Assembly: GCF_024448935.1 (NCBI RefSeq)
Contig: NZ_JAMOIE010000030.1
Span: 1 to 48,733 of the forward strand
Source of the DNA: Stutzerimonas stutzeri
GTDB taxonomy: Bacteria; Pseudomonadota; Gammaproteobacteria; Pseudomonadales; Pseudomonadaceae
DNA: 48,733 bases
Reading direction: 5' to 3'
Position 1 is the stretch's first letter, and every line of letters starts with the position of its first letter. The translations under genes were made by a program, and so were the position numbers. Positions 16,415-24,734 of this stretch are shown piece by piece. The notes beneath the pieces were generated by a model. The model saw nothing but the letters and a program-made list of their open reading frames with translations. It was not told the DNA's origin and searched no databases.

Positions 16415-17168
16415 GCTGCATCCCGGCGTTGCGCCAGCTCGAGGCGCGACGCTCCAGCGGCTGCAGCAGCGCCAGCTCGATCAGCTGTACGACGGCAATG
16501 AAGGCCAGGCTGTAGGCCAATATGCTCGCCACATCGAAGACCTGAAACGCCATGTGCAGCTGAAAACCGACGCCATCGGAGCGGCCCAGCAGTTCGACCA
16601 CCAGGACGATCTTCCAGATCAGCGCCAGGCCCCCGCGGGTCGCCGCCATCAGGTACGGAAACAGCTGCGGCAGCCAGACGTTCGCCACCCGCTGCCAACG
16701 GTTGAAGCCGTAGACCCGGGCCATCTGCTCCAGCTTCGGATCGAGGCTGCGCGCGCCTTCGCGCACCGTCACCGCCACGTTCGGCACCTTGTTGATCACC
16801 ACCGCCAGCACCGCCGCCGCTTCCACCAGACCGAACCAGACATAGAGCAGGATGATGGTGACCAGCGCGGGCAGATTGAGAAACAGCACCAGCAGCGGAT
16901 CGAGCACCGCGTTGGCCAACCGCGAGCGCCCCATCCAGACGCCCAGCAGCGCACCCAGCGCCATCGCAAGCGCAAAGCTGATCAGCACCCGGCGCAGGGT
17001 GACCAACAGATGATGGGGCAGCTCACCACTCTGGACGGCGAGCCAGAAGGTATGCAGGACATTCGCTGGAGACGGCAGTAGCGGCATACTGACGGTCAGC
17101 GCGACACTCGCCCAGAGCGCGACCACCAGCGGCAGCGCGACCCAGCAGGCATAGCGCGAGCCGGTCAT
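16407..17168 (-). CDS. ABC transporter permease (SsuC/TauC type)
   Basis: 253 residues, about six membrane helices. The EAA loop is VREGARSLDPKLEQMARVYG followed by FNRWQRVANVWLPQLFPYLM, typical of BPD_transp_1 permeases for sulfonates, taurine, nitrate or pyrimidine precursors. Start and stop overlap both neighbours (ATGA with the binding protein, 8 bases with the ATPase), so the three genes form a tight operon. The substrate is not evident. Confidence 0.87.
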   Translation of the reverse strand: MTGSRYACWVALPLVVALWASVALTVSMPLLPSPANVLHTFWLAVQSGELPHHLLVTLRRVLISFALAMALGALLGVWMGRSRLANAVLDPLLVLFLNLPALVTIILLYVWFGLVEAAAVLAVVINKVPNVAVTVREGARSLDPKLEQMARVYGFNRWQRVANVWLPQLFPYLMAATRGGLALIWKIVLVVELLGRSDGVGFQLHMAFQVFDVASILAYSLAFIAVVQLIELALLQPLERRASSWRNAGMQHA

Positions 17169-18175
17169 GGCTCGCTCTGGAACAGCGCGGCGGGCATCAG
17201 CCTTTGCGGCTCGGCGCCCGTCAACACCAACAGCCGGTGCAGCGCAGCGATGCGCGCCGCATCCAGCGGTTGGGGGATGCCTTCGACAAAGCTGTCATGC
17301 AGCGCAGCGAACACCGCGTCGTTCTCAGCCCGCATCAAGGGCCGGATTTCCTGCCAGTGATCGGGCTGACTCGCCAGCTGGTCCTTGGTCTCGCGCAACG
17401 CACGGGAGAAGCGCTGCAAGAGATCGTCGTGCCCAATGGCCCATGCTTGCGGGAACAGGTAGCCGAGCACCGGCAGATCGGGATCGAGACCCAGCGTTCC
17501 AATCAGATCCGCCAGACCGAAGGCACTACGCACACCACCCTCGCCACGCAGGCGTGCCGAGAAGTGCCAGAAGGTCAGCAGCGCGTCCACCTGGCCGCGC
17601 CGCAGCGCCTGACTGAGCAGGGGCGGCGCCGCGTACTGCACCGTCGCCTCGCGGGCCAGATCGATCCCCTGCCCCGTAGCCACCTGCTGCAGCAGTTGCC
17701 AACCAAGCCCGTCCGGCCCACCAGCGACGCCAATGCGCTTGCCGCGCAGGTCGGCCAGGGCGCGAATATCGCTGCCATCGTTGACCAACACTTCACCAAC
17801 TTGCGAGGAAAACGGCAGGTAGCGATACGCCGTCCCAGCCTCGTAGCGCGCCTGCGCCCAGAGCAGATCGCTTACCGCGCCATCCACGCTGCCACTGCCC
17901 AGCGCCAAACGCGACGCCGGCAGATCAGCCACCAAGCGCACCTTCAAGTCGAAGCCATTGGTCTTGTCCAGCCCGTGACGCTTGAGATGATCGAGCTCCC
18001 AATGCGGCGTGCCGAACTGCAACACGCCAAGGGTCAGCACCGGCAGCGGTTGCGCCTCGCCCTGCGCCTGAACGAACAGCGGGACTATCGCGAGCAGAAC
18101 CACACGCCCGCATCGAAGCGCTGCGAGGCATGCACGAGCGAAAGACAAGGTGAGGAACAACGGAGCAGGCTTCAT
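17165..18175 (-). CDS. ABC transporter substrate-binding protein (NMT1/SsuA-like)
   Basis: 336 residues with an N-terminal signal (VVLLAIVPLFVQAQG). The mature part follows the NMT1/THI5 pattern: TLGVLQFGTPHWELDHLKRH, LGSGSVDGAVSDLLWAQARY, LADLRGKRIGVAGGPDGLG, and a second lobe with LLTFWHFSARL. This is a periplasmic binding protein for a small organic ligand such as an alkanesulfonate, taurine or pyrimidine precursor; the ligand pocket cannot be assigned by eye. First gene of the operon, 10 residues longer at the N-terminus than needed for a signal peptide. Confidence 0.82.
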   Translation of the reverse strand: MKPAPLFLTLSFARACLAALRCGRVVLLAIVPLFVQAQGEAQPLPVLTLGVLQFGTPHWELDHLKRHGLDKTNGFDLKVRLVADLPASRLALGSGSVDGAVSDLLWAQARYEAGTAYRYLPFSSQVGEVLVNDGSDIRALADLRGKRIGVAGGPDGLGWQLLQQVATGQGIDLAREATVQYAAPPLLSQALRRGQVDALLTFWHFSARLRGEGGVRSAFGLADLIGTLGLDPDLPVLGYLFPQAWAIGHDDLLQRFSRALRETKDQLASQPDHWQEIRPLMRAENDAVFAALHDSFVEGIPQPLDAARIAALHRLLVLTGAEPQRLMPAALFQSEP

Positions 18176-18288
18176 GCCCGCAGGGTACGAAGCCTCGAAT
18201 TCGCTACGAATAGTACTTTGGTGTTTCTTCGCTGCTGCGATGGTCGCGGCTGCAACCGGTGCGGCAGCAGTGCCGGTTCAGGAGCCGA

Positions 18289-18735
18289 TCAGTGCTCGCT
18301 CGCGGCAAGTTTGCTTACCAGCCGCGCCTGCAGCTTTTCCAGCTCTGCCGGATCGGCCTTACCTGCGGCGTGAATGCCAAGCCCCTCGCCCGAATAGCGC
18401 GGGACGATATGCACGTGAATATGAAACACCGTCTGCCCCGCCGGCGCCCCGTTGAACTGCGCCACCTGCACGCCATCGGGTTGTAACTCCTCGACGATCA
18501 CGCGAACGAGCTTCTGCGCCACCGCCATCACCTTGCACAGCGCCTCGGTATCCACATCGAGGATGTTGCACGCCGCGGAGCGCTTCGGAATCACCAGGGC
18601 ATGCCCAAATGACTGCGGAAACAGATCCAGGAAGGCGAGCACGTCGTCGTCCTCGTAGAGCTTGTAGCAAGGCGCATCGCCACGAATGATCCGGGCGAAG
18701 ATGTTCTGTGGGTCATAGGAAGTGGTTAGGGACAC
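18289..18735 (-). CDS. HIT family nucleotide hydrolase/transferase
   Basis: 148 residues from the GTG at 18735, chosen over an ATG at 18849 because a GGAG site precedes it and members start close to SYDPQNIFARII. It has NIFARIIRGDAPCYKLYEDD, FLDLFPQSFGHALVIPKR and the HIT motif VFHIHVHIVPR (H-x-H-x-H-x-x). It should hydrolyse or transfer nucleoside phosphoramidates or dinucleotides in the cytoplasm (HinT-like). The N-terminal extension in the longer frame is rich in Gln/Pro and unlike the family. Confidence 0.85.
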   Translation of the reverse strand: MSLTTSYDPQNIFARIIRGDAPCYKLYEDDDVLAFLDLFPQSFGHALVIPKRSAACNILDVDTEALCKVMAVAQKLVRVIVEELQPDGVQVAQFNGAPAGQTVFHIHVHIVPRYSGEGLGIHAAGKADPAELEKLQARLVSKLAASEH

Positions 18736-18942
18736 GTGCTGCGCTCCATGACAGTTGGGTTGAGCGCCAACCATAGCGGGAGCCGACCACGCAGAGCCAG
18801 CGGTACGTTGCTGCGGTTGCACAGCCTCGAACGGCTCTGACACGTGCATCCGAATGCATACGCACCGGAACGATGCAAGGTCGCGAGCGGTCTAGACCTC
18901 ACCACCCACCGGAACCCCGCCCACCAGAACCGAGGTCTGCCC

Positions 18943-20178
18943 ATGCGCGTCCGCCCTTCCCTGCTCGCCGCCGCCGTTGCCCTGTGCTTCTTTTCGCTGA
19001 CCGGCCTTGCGGCCGCCCTCAAGCCCGACGAGTTGCTCAAACAGGCCGAAGCCGAGCAGAAGCCCTACCTGGAAACGGTGAAGGAACTGGTCGCCATCGA
19101 TACCGGCACCGGACTGGAAAAGGGCCTGGCCACCGTCAGCCAGATGCTGATCGAACGCCTCGAAGCCTTGGGGGCGAAAGTCAGGACCACGCCGGCGACG
19201 CCTTCGGCAGGCGAGAACATCGTCGGCACACTGAAAGGCTCGGGCAGCAAGAGCTTCCTGCTGATGGTCCACTACGACACGGTGTTCGGTGAAGGCACCG
19301 CGGCGAAGCGTCCGTTCCGCATGGACGAGCAGCGCGCCTACGGGCCTGGCGTCGCGGACGCCAAAGGCGGTGTGGCGATGATCTTGCACGCCCTGGCACT
19401 GCTTCAGAGGCAGGGCTTCGATGATTACGGCAGCATCACCGTGCTGTTCAACCCGGACGAGGAAATGGGTTCGTCGGGCTCGAAGAAAATCATCGCCGAA
19501 CTGGCGCGCGAGCATGACTACGTTTTCTCATACGAGCCGCCGGACCAGGAGGCGGTGACCACGGCGACCAATGGCATCAACGCCGTGATGCTCGATGTGC
19601 AGGGCAAATCCTCTCATGCGGGTTCGGCGCCTGAAGCGGGTCGCAACGCCGTGATGGAACTGGCCCACCAACTGGTGCAGTTGCGTGACTTGGGCGATCC
19701 GAGCAAGGGCACCACGGTCAGCTGGACCATGATCGAGGGCGGCGAAAAGCGCAACATCATCCCGGACAGCGCGCACGCCGAGGCGGACATGCGCTACTCC
19801 GACCTCGGCGAGTACGACCGGGTGCTGGAGGATGCCAAACGCATCATCGAGCAACAGCTGATCGACGAGACCACCGTCGAGGTGCGTATCGACAAAGGCC
19901 GCCCACCGCTGGCGAAGAATGCCGGCTCCGAAGCCTTGGCCGAAACGGCGCACAAGCTCTATGGTGAGATCGACAGGGATATCAAGCCCATTGCCATGCG
20001 CTTCGGAACCGACGCCGGTTACGCCTATGTCCCGGGCAGCGAGACCCCTGCGGTGCTGGAAACCATGGGCGTAGTCGGTGCCGGCCTGCACTCGGATGAA
20101 GAATATCTGGAGCTTGCCAGCATCGCGCCGCGCCTGTACCTGACAGTGGCGATGATCAAGACGCTTTCCGCGCAGTGA
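18943..20178 (+). CDS. M20 family metallopeptidase, glutamate carboxypeptidase (CPG2-like)
   Basis: 411 residues, like Pseudomonas carboxypeptidase G2 (415). A signal peptide (LLAAAVALCFFSLTGLAAA) suggests export to the periplasm. Metal and catalytic residues are in place: His in MVHYDTVF, Asp in GVADAKGG, the Glu pair in NPDEEMGSSGS, Glu in FSYEPPD and His in GLHSDEEY. It should remove C-terminal glutamate from folate-like or N-acyl substrates using two zinc ions. The start is ATG at 18943; no strong ribosome site. It is divergent from the HIT gene. Confidence 0.85.
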   Translation: MRVRPSLLAAAVALCFFSLTGLAAALKPDELLKQAEAEQKPYLETVKELVAIDTGTGLEKGLATVSQMLIERLEALGAKVRTTPATPSAGENIVGTLKGSGSKSFLLMVHYDTVFGEGTAAKRPFRMDEQRAYGPGVADAKGGVAMILHALALLQRQGFDDYGSITVLFNPDEEMGSSGSKKIIAELAREHDYVFSYEPPDQEAVTTATNGINAVMLDVQGKSSHAGSAPEAGRNAVMELAHQLVQLRDLGDPSKGTTVSWTMIEGGEKRNIIPDSAHAEADMRYSDLGEYDRVLEDAKRIIEQQLIDETTVEVRIDKGRPPLAKNAGSEALAETAHKLYGEIDRDIKPIAMRFGTDAGYAYVPGSETPAVLETMGVVGAGLHSDEEYLELASIAPRLYLTVAMIKTLSAQ

Positions 20179-20298
20179 TTGTTCAGCCCGTCAGCAGACT
20201 GCGGCGCGGGGCGAATTGATATTCCACGCCGGTAAATGACCGCGTCACCTCGCACCCATATCCTTACCTTCCGAAAATTGTTTTGGGGAGAGCCCACC

Positions 20299-21003
20299 AT
20301 GCACGATCTGTCCACCTTCCCCATCACCCAGAAATGGCCTGCCAGTTACCCGGATCGCCTGCAGCTGTATTCGCTGCCCACGCCCAACGGGGTGAAGGTA
20401 TCGATCATGCTGGAGGAGACCGGTCTGCCCTACGAGGCGCATCTGGTCAGCTTCGAGTGTGGTGACCAGCGCTCAGAAGAATTCCTATCGCTGAACCCGA
20501 ACAACAAGATTCCGGCCATCCTCGATCCTAACGGCCCGGACGGAGAGCCGCTGGCGTTGTTCGAGTCCGGTGCGATTCTGCTGTACCTCGCCGATAAAAC
20601 CGGTCAGCTGATGCCGGAAAACGCCGCAGCCCGCTACGAGACGATTCAGTGGTTGATGTTCCAGATGGGCGGCGTCGGCCCGATGTTTGGCCAGCTCGGC
20701 TTCTTTCATAAATTCGCGGGCAAGGATTACGAGGACAAACGTCCGCGCGACCGTTACGTCGCCGAGGCCCAACGCTTGCTCGGCGTGCTGGACAAGCGCC
20801 TGGAGGGTCGCGAGTGGATCATGGGCGGGCGCTACAGCATCGCCGACATCGCTACATTTCCGTGGGTCCGCGGCTTGGTGGATTTCTACGAAGCGCGCGA
20901 ACTGGTGGAGTTCGAGCGCTTCGTCAACGTCCAACGGGTACTGGATGCCTTCCTCGCCCGGCCAGCGGTGGCCAAGGGGCTGACTATTCCACCGCACGGG
21001 TGA
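20299..21003 (+). CDS. Glutathione S-transferase family protein (YfcG/YghU-like)
   Basis: 234 residues from ATG 20299, with GGGGAG 9 bases upstream; an earlier in-frame start would add unlike residues. The thioredoxin-fold N-terminus has LQLYSLPTPNGVKVSIMLEE, LNPNNKIPAI (the cis-Pro loop) and ESGAILLYLADKTG. The helical C-terminal domain includes WLMFQMGGVGPMFGQLGFFH and YSIADIATFPWV. The layout is that of YfcG/YghU disulfide-bond oxidoreductases of the GST superfamily, acting on glutathione disulfides in the cytoplasm. The YghU-type start of the domain (TPNG) fits, but the paralog cannot be settled. Confidence 0.85.
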   Translation: MHDLSTFPITQKWPASYPDRLQLYSLPTPNGVKVSIMLEETGLPYEAHLVSFECGDQRSEEFLSLNPNNKIPAILDPNGPDGEPLALFESGAILLYLADKTGQLMPENAAARYETIQWLMFQMGGVGPMFGQLGFFHKFAGKDYEDKRPRDRYVAEAQRLLGVLDKRLEGREWIMGGRYSIADIATFPWVRGLVDFYEARELVEFERFVNVQRVLDAFLARPAVAKGLTIPPHG

Positions 21004-21055
21004 TGCCGGACTAGGGTTGACGGAGTGGATCGCTTAACGGGGACGACAAAACCCT

Positions 21056-21103
21056 GAAGTGCAGTTTACCGACCGCTTCGGCGTGTCCTGGATGATCATC
21101 TAC
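21056..21103 (+). pseudogene. 3' scrap of a VOC/PhnB-like glyoxalase gene
   Basis: The frame reads EVQFTDRFGVSWMII, the C-terminal signature of PhnB-like VOC proteins (TDxFGVxWM), and then loses sense. No upstream part of the gene remains, as the GST gene ends 53 bases before. It shows that this island was formed by deletion or insertion. Confidence 0.55.
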
Positions 21104-21166
21104 AGCCGGTGGCAGTCAGCCATCTCTCGAACCATTCGGACGGATTTGTCCAGTCTTATAGCAGCG

Positions 21167-21199
21167 AAATTATCTAAAAAACCCGTTGACAGATAATTT
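21167..21199. repeat. Inverted repeat overlapping a TTGACA box
   Basis: Perfect 9-bp arms AAATTATCT (21167-21175) and AGATAATTT (21191-21199) with a 15-base spacer. TTGACA at 21186-21191 lies in the spacer and could be a -35 element; a good -10 at 17 bases was not found. The palindrome could be an operator for a small repressor, but no gene follows it. Confidence 0.5.
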
Positions 21200-21365
21200 T
21201 ATGCACATAAGACCTGGTCGGGTTGGCCCTGCTCGCGGGTTGCTGCAAGCGCCAGCCTAACCAAATCTAAGCCATTGATTAGAAAGGCTTTATCAATACT
21301 GAGTAAAAACTCGTCGATCTGTTCTGAGCCGCGCCAGATGGGCGTTTGGGCACGTCATCCAATAT

Positions 21366-21400
21366 TTGTTCACAATGTTATCCACAGATGTTGTGGATAA
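21366..21400. promoter_or_regulatory. Inverted pair of DnaA boxes plus a weaker third box
   Basis: TTATCCACA at 21378-21386 and its inverse TGTGGATAA at 21392-21400 are both perfect matches to the E. coli DnaA box, 5 bases apart and pointing in opposite directions. A weaker box TTGTTCACA lies at 21366-21374 (two mismatches). The stem-like arrangement could also fold as a hairpin, but there is no U-run for a terminator. This is unusual away from oriC or dnaA and may be a DnaA-titration or reactivation site, or the remnant of an origin of a lost element. Confidence 0.6.
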
Positions 21401-21719
21401 CACACCGCGCGCCACGTGCATCGGGGCTTAGCGATCCCCGGTCACGCCCTTTCCCTCTGATTGTTACTGTTTTGCCGATCCTGCCGCGGAGCCTTTCGAG
21501 GGACTCCACCGGGGAAGCTACCTCGGCTTTGCGGCCTTATGGCCGTTTGCCTGTGTACGCTGACGGTGGTGTCATATCCCCCAGTGCGTTGGTTCGCCTC
21601 GCTGAAGGCGCGCCGACGGGACATTCGGTGGCTCAAGTATCTGTGACAGATATGAAACACAGGCCACGAGCTCAGGCGATACGACGGATACGCCGGCTGG
21701 CGATGCACCATTGAAGGTC
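21401..21719. other. Stretch without a recognised gene between DnaA boxes and AraC remnant
   Basis: Frames of 90-120 codons are open on both strands, but neither has a ribosome site, a domain or steady codon use. It lies between two gene remnants and so is probably non-coding or debris from a lost element. Confidence 0.4.
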
Positions 21720-21931
21720 AACCCTGGCCCCGGAATGCCTGGCGATATTGCTTCGGCGAGACGCCCAGCGCCTTGCTGAAATGCTGATGCATCGAGATGC
21801 TGAGAGCCAAACCCGGCCAGCGAGGCAATGGTGCCGATAGGCTGGTCGGTGGTGGTCCCCAGAAGGCGCTGGCTCAGGGCCAGCCGCCTAGGATGCTGCC
21901 GGTGTGCTGACGGAGCAGATAGAAGCAACAA
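21720..21931 (-). pseudogene. Frameshifted C-terminal remnant of an AraC-family regulator
   Basis: The minus frame reads PRRLALSQRLLGTTTDQPIG then TIASLAGFGS, the first helix-turn-helix of AraC/XylS proteins. One base shift later the second motif continues as HQHFSKALGVSPKQYRQAFR and GQG. The N-terminal sensor domain is missing and the end of the protein is out of frame, so the gene is dead. It stands just downstream of the TauE/SafE gene. Confidence 0.8.
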
Positions 21932-21973
21932 TCCAGCGCAGTGGCAGTGCCTGCGGACGTGAATAGATCGTGG

Positions 21974-22756
21974 TCAGATTAGCTTATAGCCGATCATCGC
22001 CAACATGACTGCCAAGCAAGGTCGCAACACCGCTTCCGGCACCCGGCCGGACAGGTGGCTGCCCAAATAAATGCCCGGCAACGAGCCTATCAGCAGGTAG
22101 CTCAGGATGGTCCAGTCCATGTTGCCCATGCTGGCGTGGCCCAGCCCGGCTACCAGCGTCAAAGGCACCGCATGGGCGATCTCAGTGCCCACCAGGCGGC
22201 GCGTGGCGAGCAAGGGGTAAAGGAAGAACAGCGCCACTGTACCCAGCGCACCCGCGCCTATCGAAGTCAGCGTGACCATTGCGCCAAGCACAACGCCCAC
22301 AACTACGGTCAGGATGTTCAACCCGCGCGACGACAGCCTGGGGGTCGGGCCTGACAAGCGAGCAGCCACAGCGAGCAGTTGCTTCTTGAACAGCACAGCC
22401 AGAGCCGTGAGTACCAGCACGATGCCAAGGGAGTGCTTGATGATCGCGTTGAGCGCATCCTGGTCCGAGTGCAGCCCTTTCAACAGCCACAGCGTCAGCG
22501 CTGCGGCCGGCACACTGCCCAGCGCCAGCCAGCCGGTAATGCTCCAGTCGATGTTGCGATTCTTCTGGTGTACCCAGACGCCGCCGGCTTTGGTAATCGC
22601 TGCGTAGAGCAGATCGGTGCCAACGGCCGCAGCCGGGTTGACACCGAACCACAACAGGATCGGTGTCATCAGCGAGCCACCGCCTACACCGGTCATGCCA
22701 ACGATAAAGCCAACCAGCAGGCCGGCTACAACAAAGCTGATTACACCGAATTCCAT
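21974..22756 (-). CDS. TauE/SafE (TSUP) family anion exporter
   Basis: 260 residues from the ATG at 22756; an in-frame ATG at 22792 would add 12 polar residues. It has about eight membrane helices in two halves, with VGMTGVGGGSLMTPILLWF (family signature) near the start and a second half beginning VLGAMVTLTSIGAGALGTVA. The TSUP family exports sulfite, sulfoacetate or other organosulfur anions. The AraC remnant downstream may be its lost regulator. No strong ribosome site at either start. Confidence 0.82.
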   Translation of the reverse strand: MEFGVISFVVAGLLVGFIVGMTGVGGGSLMTPILLWFGVNPAAAVGTDLLYAAITKAGGVWVHQKNRNIDWSITGWLALGSVPAAALTLWLLKGLHSDQDALNAIIKHSLGIVLVLTALAVLFKKQLLAVAARLSGPTPRLSSRGLNILTVVVGVVLGAMVTLTSIGAGALGTVALFFLYPLLATRRLVGTEIAHAVPLTLVAGLGHASMGNMDWTILSYLLIGSLPGIYLGSHLSGRVPEAVLRPCLAVMLAMIGYKLI

Positions 22757-22943
22757 GAGAACGTCCGATTCAAGGCACACAGGCCGTGTCAAAGGCCAGC
22801 AGCATAACGGTCCGGACTAGCAATCCTTAATATAAGTTAATGCTTTCTTAGTAGCTAAAAGATATATGAACGCAGCGCTGCGCCCGGTCGGGTGCAGGTT
22901 TATCCGCCGACACTCGGCCGCCATACTGACGCGACGACTGCGC

Positions 22944-23966
22944 ATGAGCATCACCATGGACTTGATTTTCCTTGGCACTTCTTCCGGCACGCCGACCATG
23001 GCCCGCAATGTCAGCGGCGTAGCGCTGCTGGAGGACAGCGGTAAAGGCTGGTATCTGATCGATTGTGGCGAAGCCACCCAGCATCAATTGCTGCATACGC
23101 CGCTGACACTGCATGGCTTGCGTGCGATTTTCATCACTCATGTGCACGGCGATCACTGCTACGGCTTGCCGGGTTTGCTCGCCAGCGCCGGCCTGGCACG
23201 GCGCCAGGAGCCGCTGGATATCATCGCTCCGCGGGCGATTGAAGACTGGGTACGTGCCACGCTGGACATGAGCCAGAGCTGGCTGCCCTACGAACTGAAG
23301 TTTCACGCCACCGAGTCGTTCGACGGCTGGTGCAGCTCGCAGATGCGCGTCGAGGCCACCGCCCTGTCCCATCGGGTCCCGAGCTGGGGTTACAGCTTCA
23401 CCGAAGCCCGCCCCGATCCTAGCCTCGATGTCGACAAGCTCGACCGCGACGGCGTGCCGCGCGGCCCACTCTGGGGCGATCTGATGCGCGGCCACGACAT
23501 CGAACATGAGGGACGCACGCTGCGTAGCGAGCACTATCTACTGTTCAGTCGTGCACCGCGTCGTGTCGTTATAGCGGGCGATAACGACCAGCCCGAACTT
23601 CTTCGCGAGGCCTGCCAAGGCGCGCAACTGCTGGTCCACGAAGCGACCTATACCCAGGCCATCGCCGAAGCCGGTAAAGCTGATTTCGGCCACAGCACAG
23701 CCGCGCAGGTCGCCGCATTCGCAGCGTCGATCCAGCTGCCGCATCTGGTGCTGACGCACTTCAGCGCGCGGTATCAAGGCGCATCGAACAGAGGCTTATC
23801 ACTGGACGACATTCAGGTGGAGGCGGCGAAGCATTTCGGCGCGAACTTGATTTTGGCCGAAGATCTGTTGCGGATCCGGCTGAACAAGCAAGGTCAGTTG
23901 CAACGACTGGAACGGCTTGAGCAAAACGCGAGAAAAGCAGCCGAAAACAGGCCAGGCGGCTCGTAG
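22944..23966 (+). CDS. rnz: Ribonuclease Z (tRNA 3' processing, metallo-beta-lactamase fold)
   Basis: 340 residues from the ATG at 22944 (an internal ATG at 22956 gives 336). The MBL-fold metal motif THVHGDHCYG (HxHxDH) is present, with IAGDNDQPE, HEATYTQA and LTHFSARYQG supplying the remaining ligands, as in RNase Z/ElaC. It should trim the 3' end of pre-tRNAs or act as RNase BN. The MDLIFLGTSSGTPT start matches the family. It is divergent from the TauE gene across an AT-rich spacer of about 190 bases. Confidence 0.87.
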   Translation: MSITMDLIFLGTSSGTPTMARNVSGVALLEDSGKGWYLIDCGEATQHQLLHTPLTLHGLRAIFITHVHGDHCYGLPGLLASAGLARRQEPLDIIAPRAIEDWVRATLDMSQSWLPYELKFHATESFDGWCSSQMRVEATALSHRVPSWGYSFTEARPDPSLDVDKLDRDGVPRGPLWGDLMRGHDIEHEGRTLRSEHYLLFSRAPRRVVIAGDNDQPELLREACQGAQLLVHEATYTQAIAEAGKADFGHSTAAQVAAFAASIQLPHLVLTHFSARYQGASNRGLSLDDIQVEAAKHFGANLILAEDLLRIRLNKQGQLQRLERLEQNARKAAENRPGGS

Positions 23967-23989
23967 CGTAGGGCGAGGCGGGAAAACGT

Positions 23990-24588
23990 GTGGATGTCAG
24001 CTTCGACAGCGAAGGAAAGCGGCGCACTCGATTCGATGCCGGCTGGGCCGATCAGGAGCAGAAAACCAAGGCGTTTCGTGTAACCGGCGCACCGGAAGAC
24101 TGCGACACCTTCCGCGAAAACGGTTTTCTGGAACGCAAGGTCCTGGCGCCGTCTGCCTACTTCCAGCTCTGCGATGAGCTGGAGATCAACCTCGGGGCGC
24201 CATATCCGCACGACAAGCGCCTGATCGACTTCGGCATTCCGCAATCAACGGCCGCGCGGTCGATGTCGACCGCGACAAACGCTTCGTACTGCCGACGCAG
24301 ATCAGGGCTACACCCGCAGCGAAGTCTTCTCGCTGACCGCCGACATCGATTACCGCATCAATGGGGGGCCTTCATGCTGAGCAATACCAGCCGCGATCAC
24401 CATTACGATCCGGACCGCGACAACACCCTGGCTCACACGGCGCCAACCGCTTCGTTACCGCCCCGGACGGCACCTTGCTGGTCAAGCTCAAGCGCGGCAA
24501 TGTGCAGTGTAAGGATGGTTGGTTCAGCCAGACCGAGCTGAAACAGAACGCGGTTCTCGCTGGGGGCTCCTTGCGAAATTCCAACTGA
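23990..24588 (+). pseudogene. Decayed gene of unknown function
   Basis: Three frames must be joined to get protein-like sequence: VLAPSAYFQLCDELEINLGA and PHDKRLIDFGIP in the first, GYTRSEVFSLTADIDYRING in another, and FVTAPDGTLLVKLKRGNVQC with KDGWFSQTELKQNAVLAG in a third. The mixture of frameshifts implies a dead gene. I do not recognise the family. The beta-rich style (xxVFSLTADIDYRIN) may be an exported protein. Confidence 0.6.
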
Positions 24589-24734
24589 AATCGTGCTGAT
24601 AGGCCCGGCCAGCCTCGCGCGGGTCAATGCTTGGCCATTCCGGAGGCTATGAACCTGCCTCCGCGGCTGGACGTGGTCAGGACGTATTCAACTTTCTGAT
24701 CTGCGGGCACCAGGGATCCTGCGCAATCTTACGG

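Noticed and set aside
18736..18849. 38-codon N-terminal extension of the HIT protein
   Set aside because: Low-complexity Gln/Pro sequence; the GTG at 18735 has GGAG upstream and matches the family start.
21346..21714. 122-codon plus-strand frame and 89-codon minus-strand frame over the same DNA
   Set aside because: Neither has a ribosome site or recognisable domain, and both lie in a decayed island.
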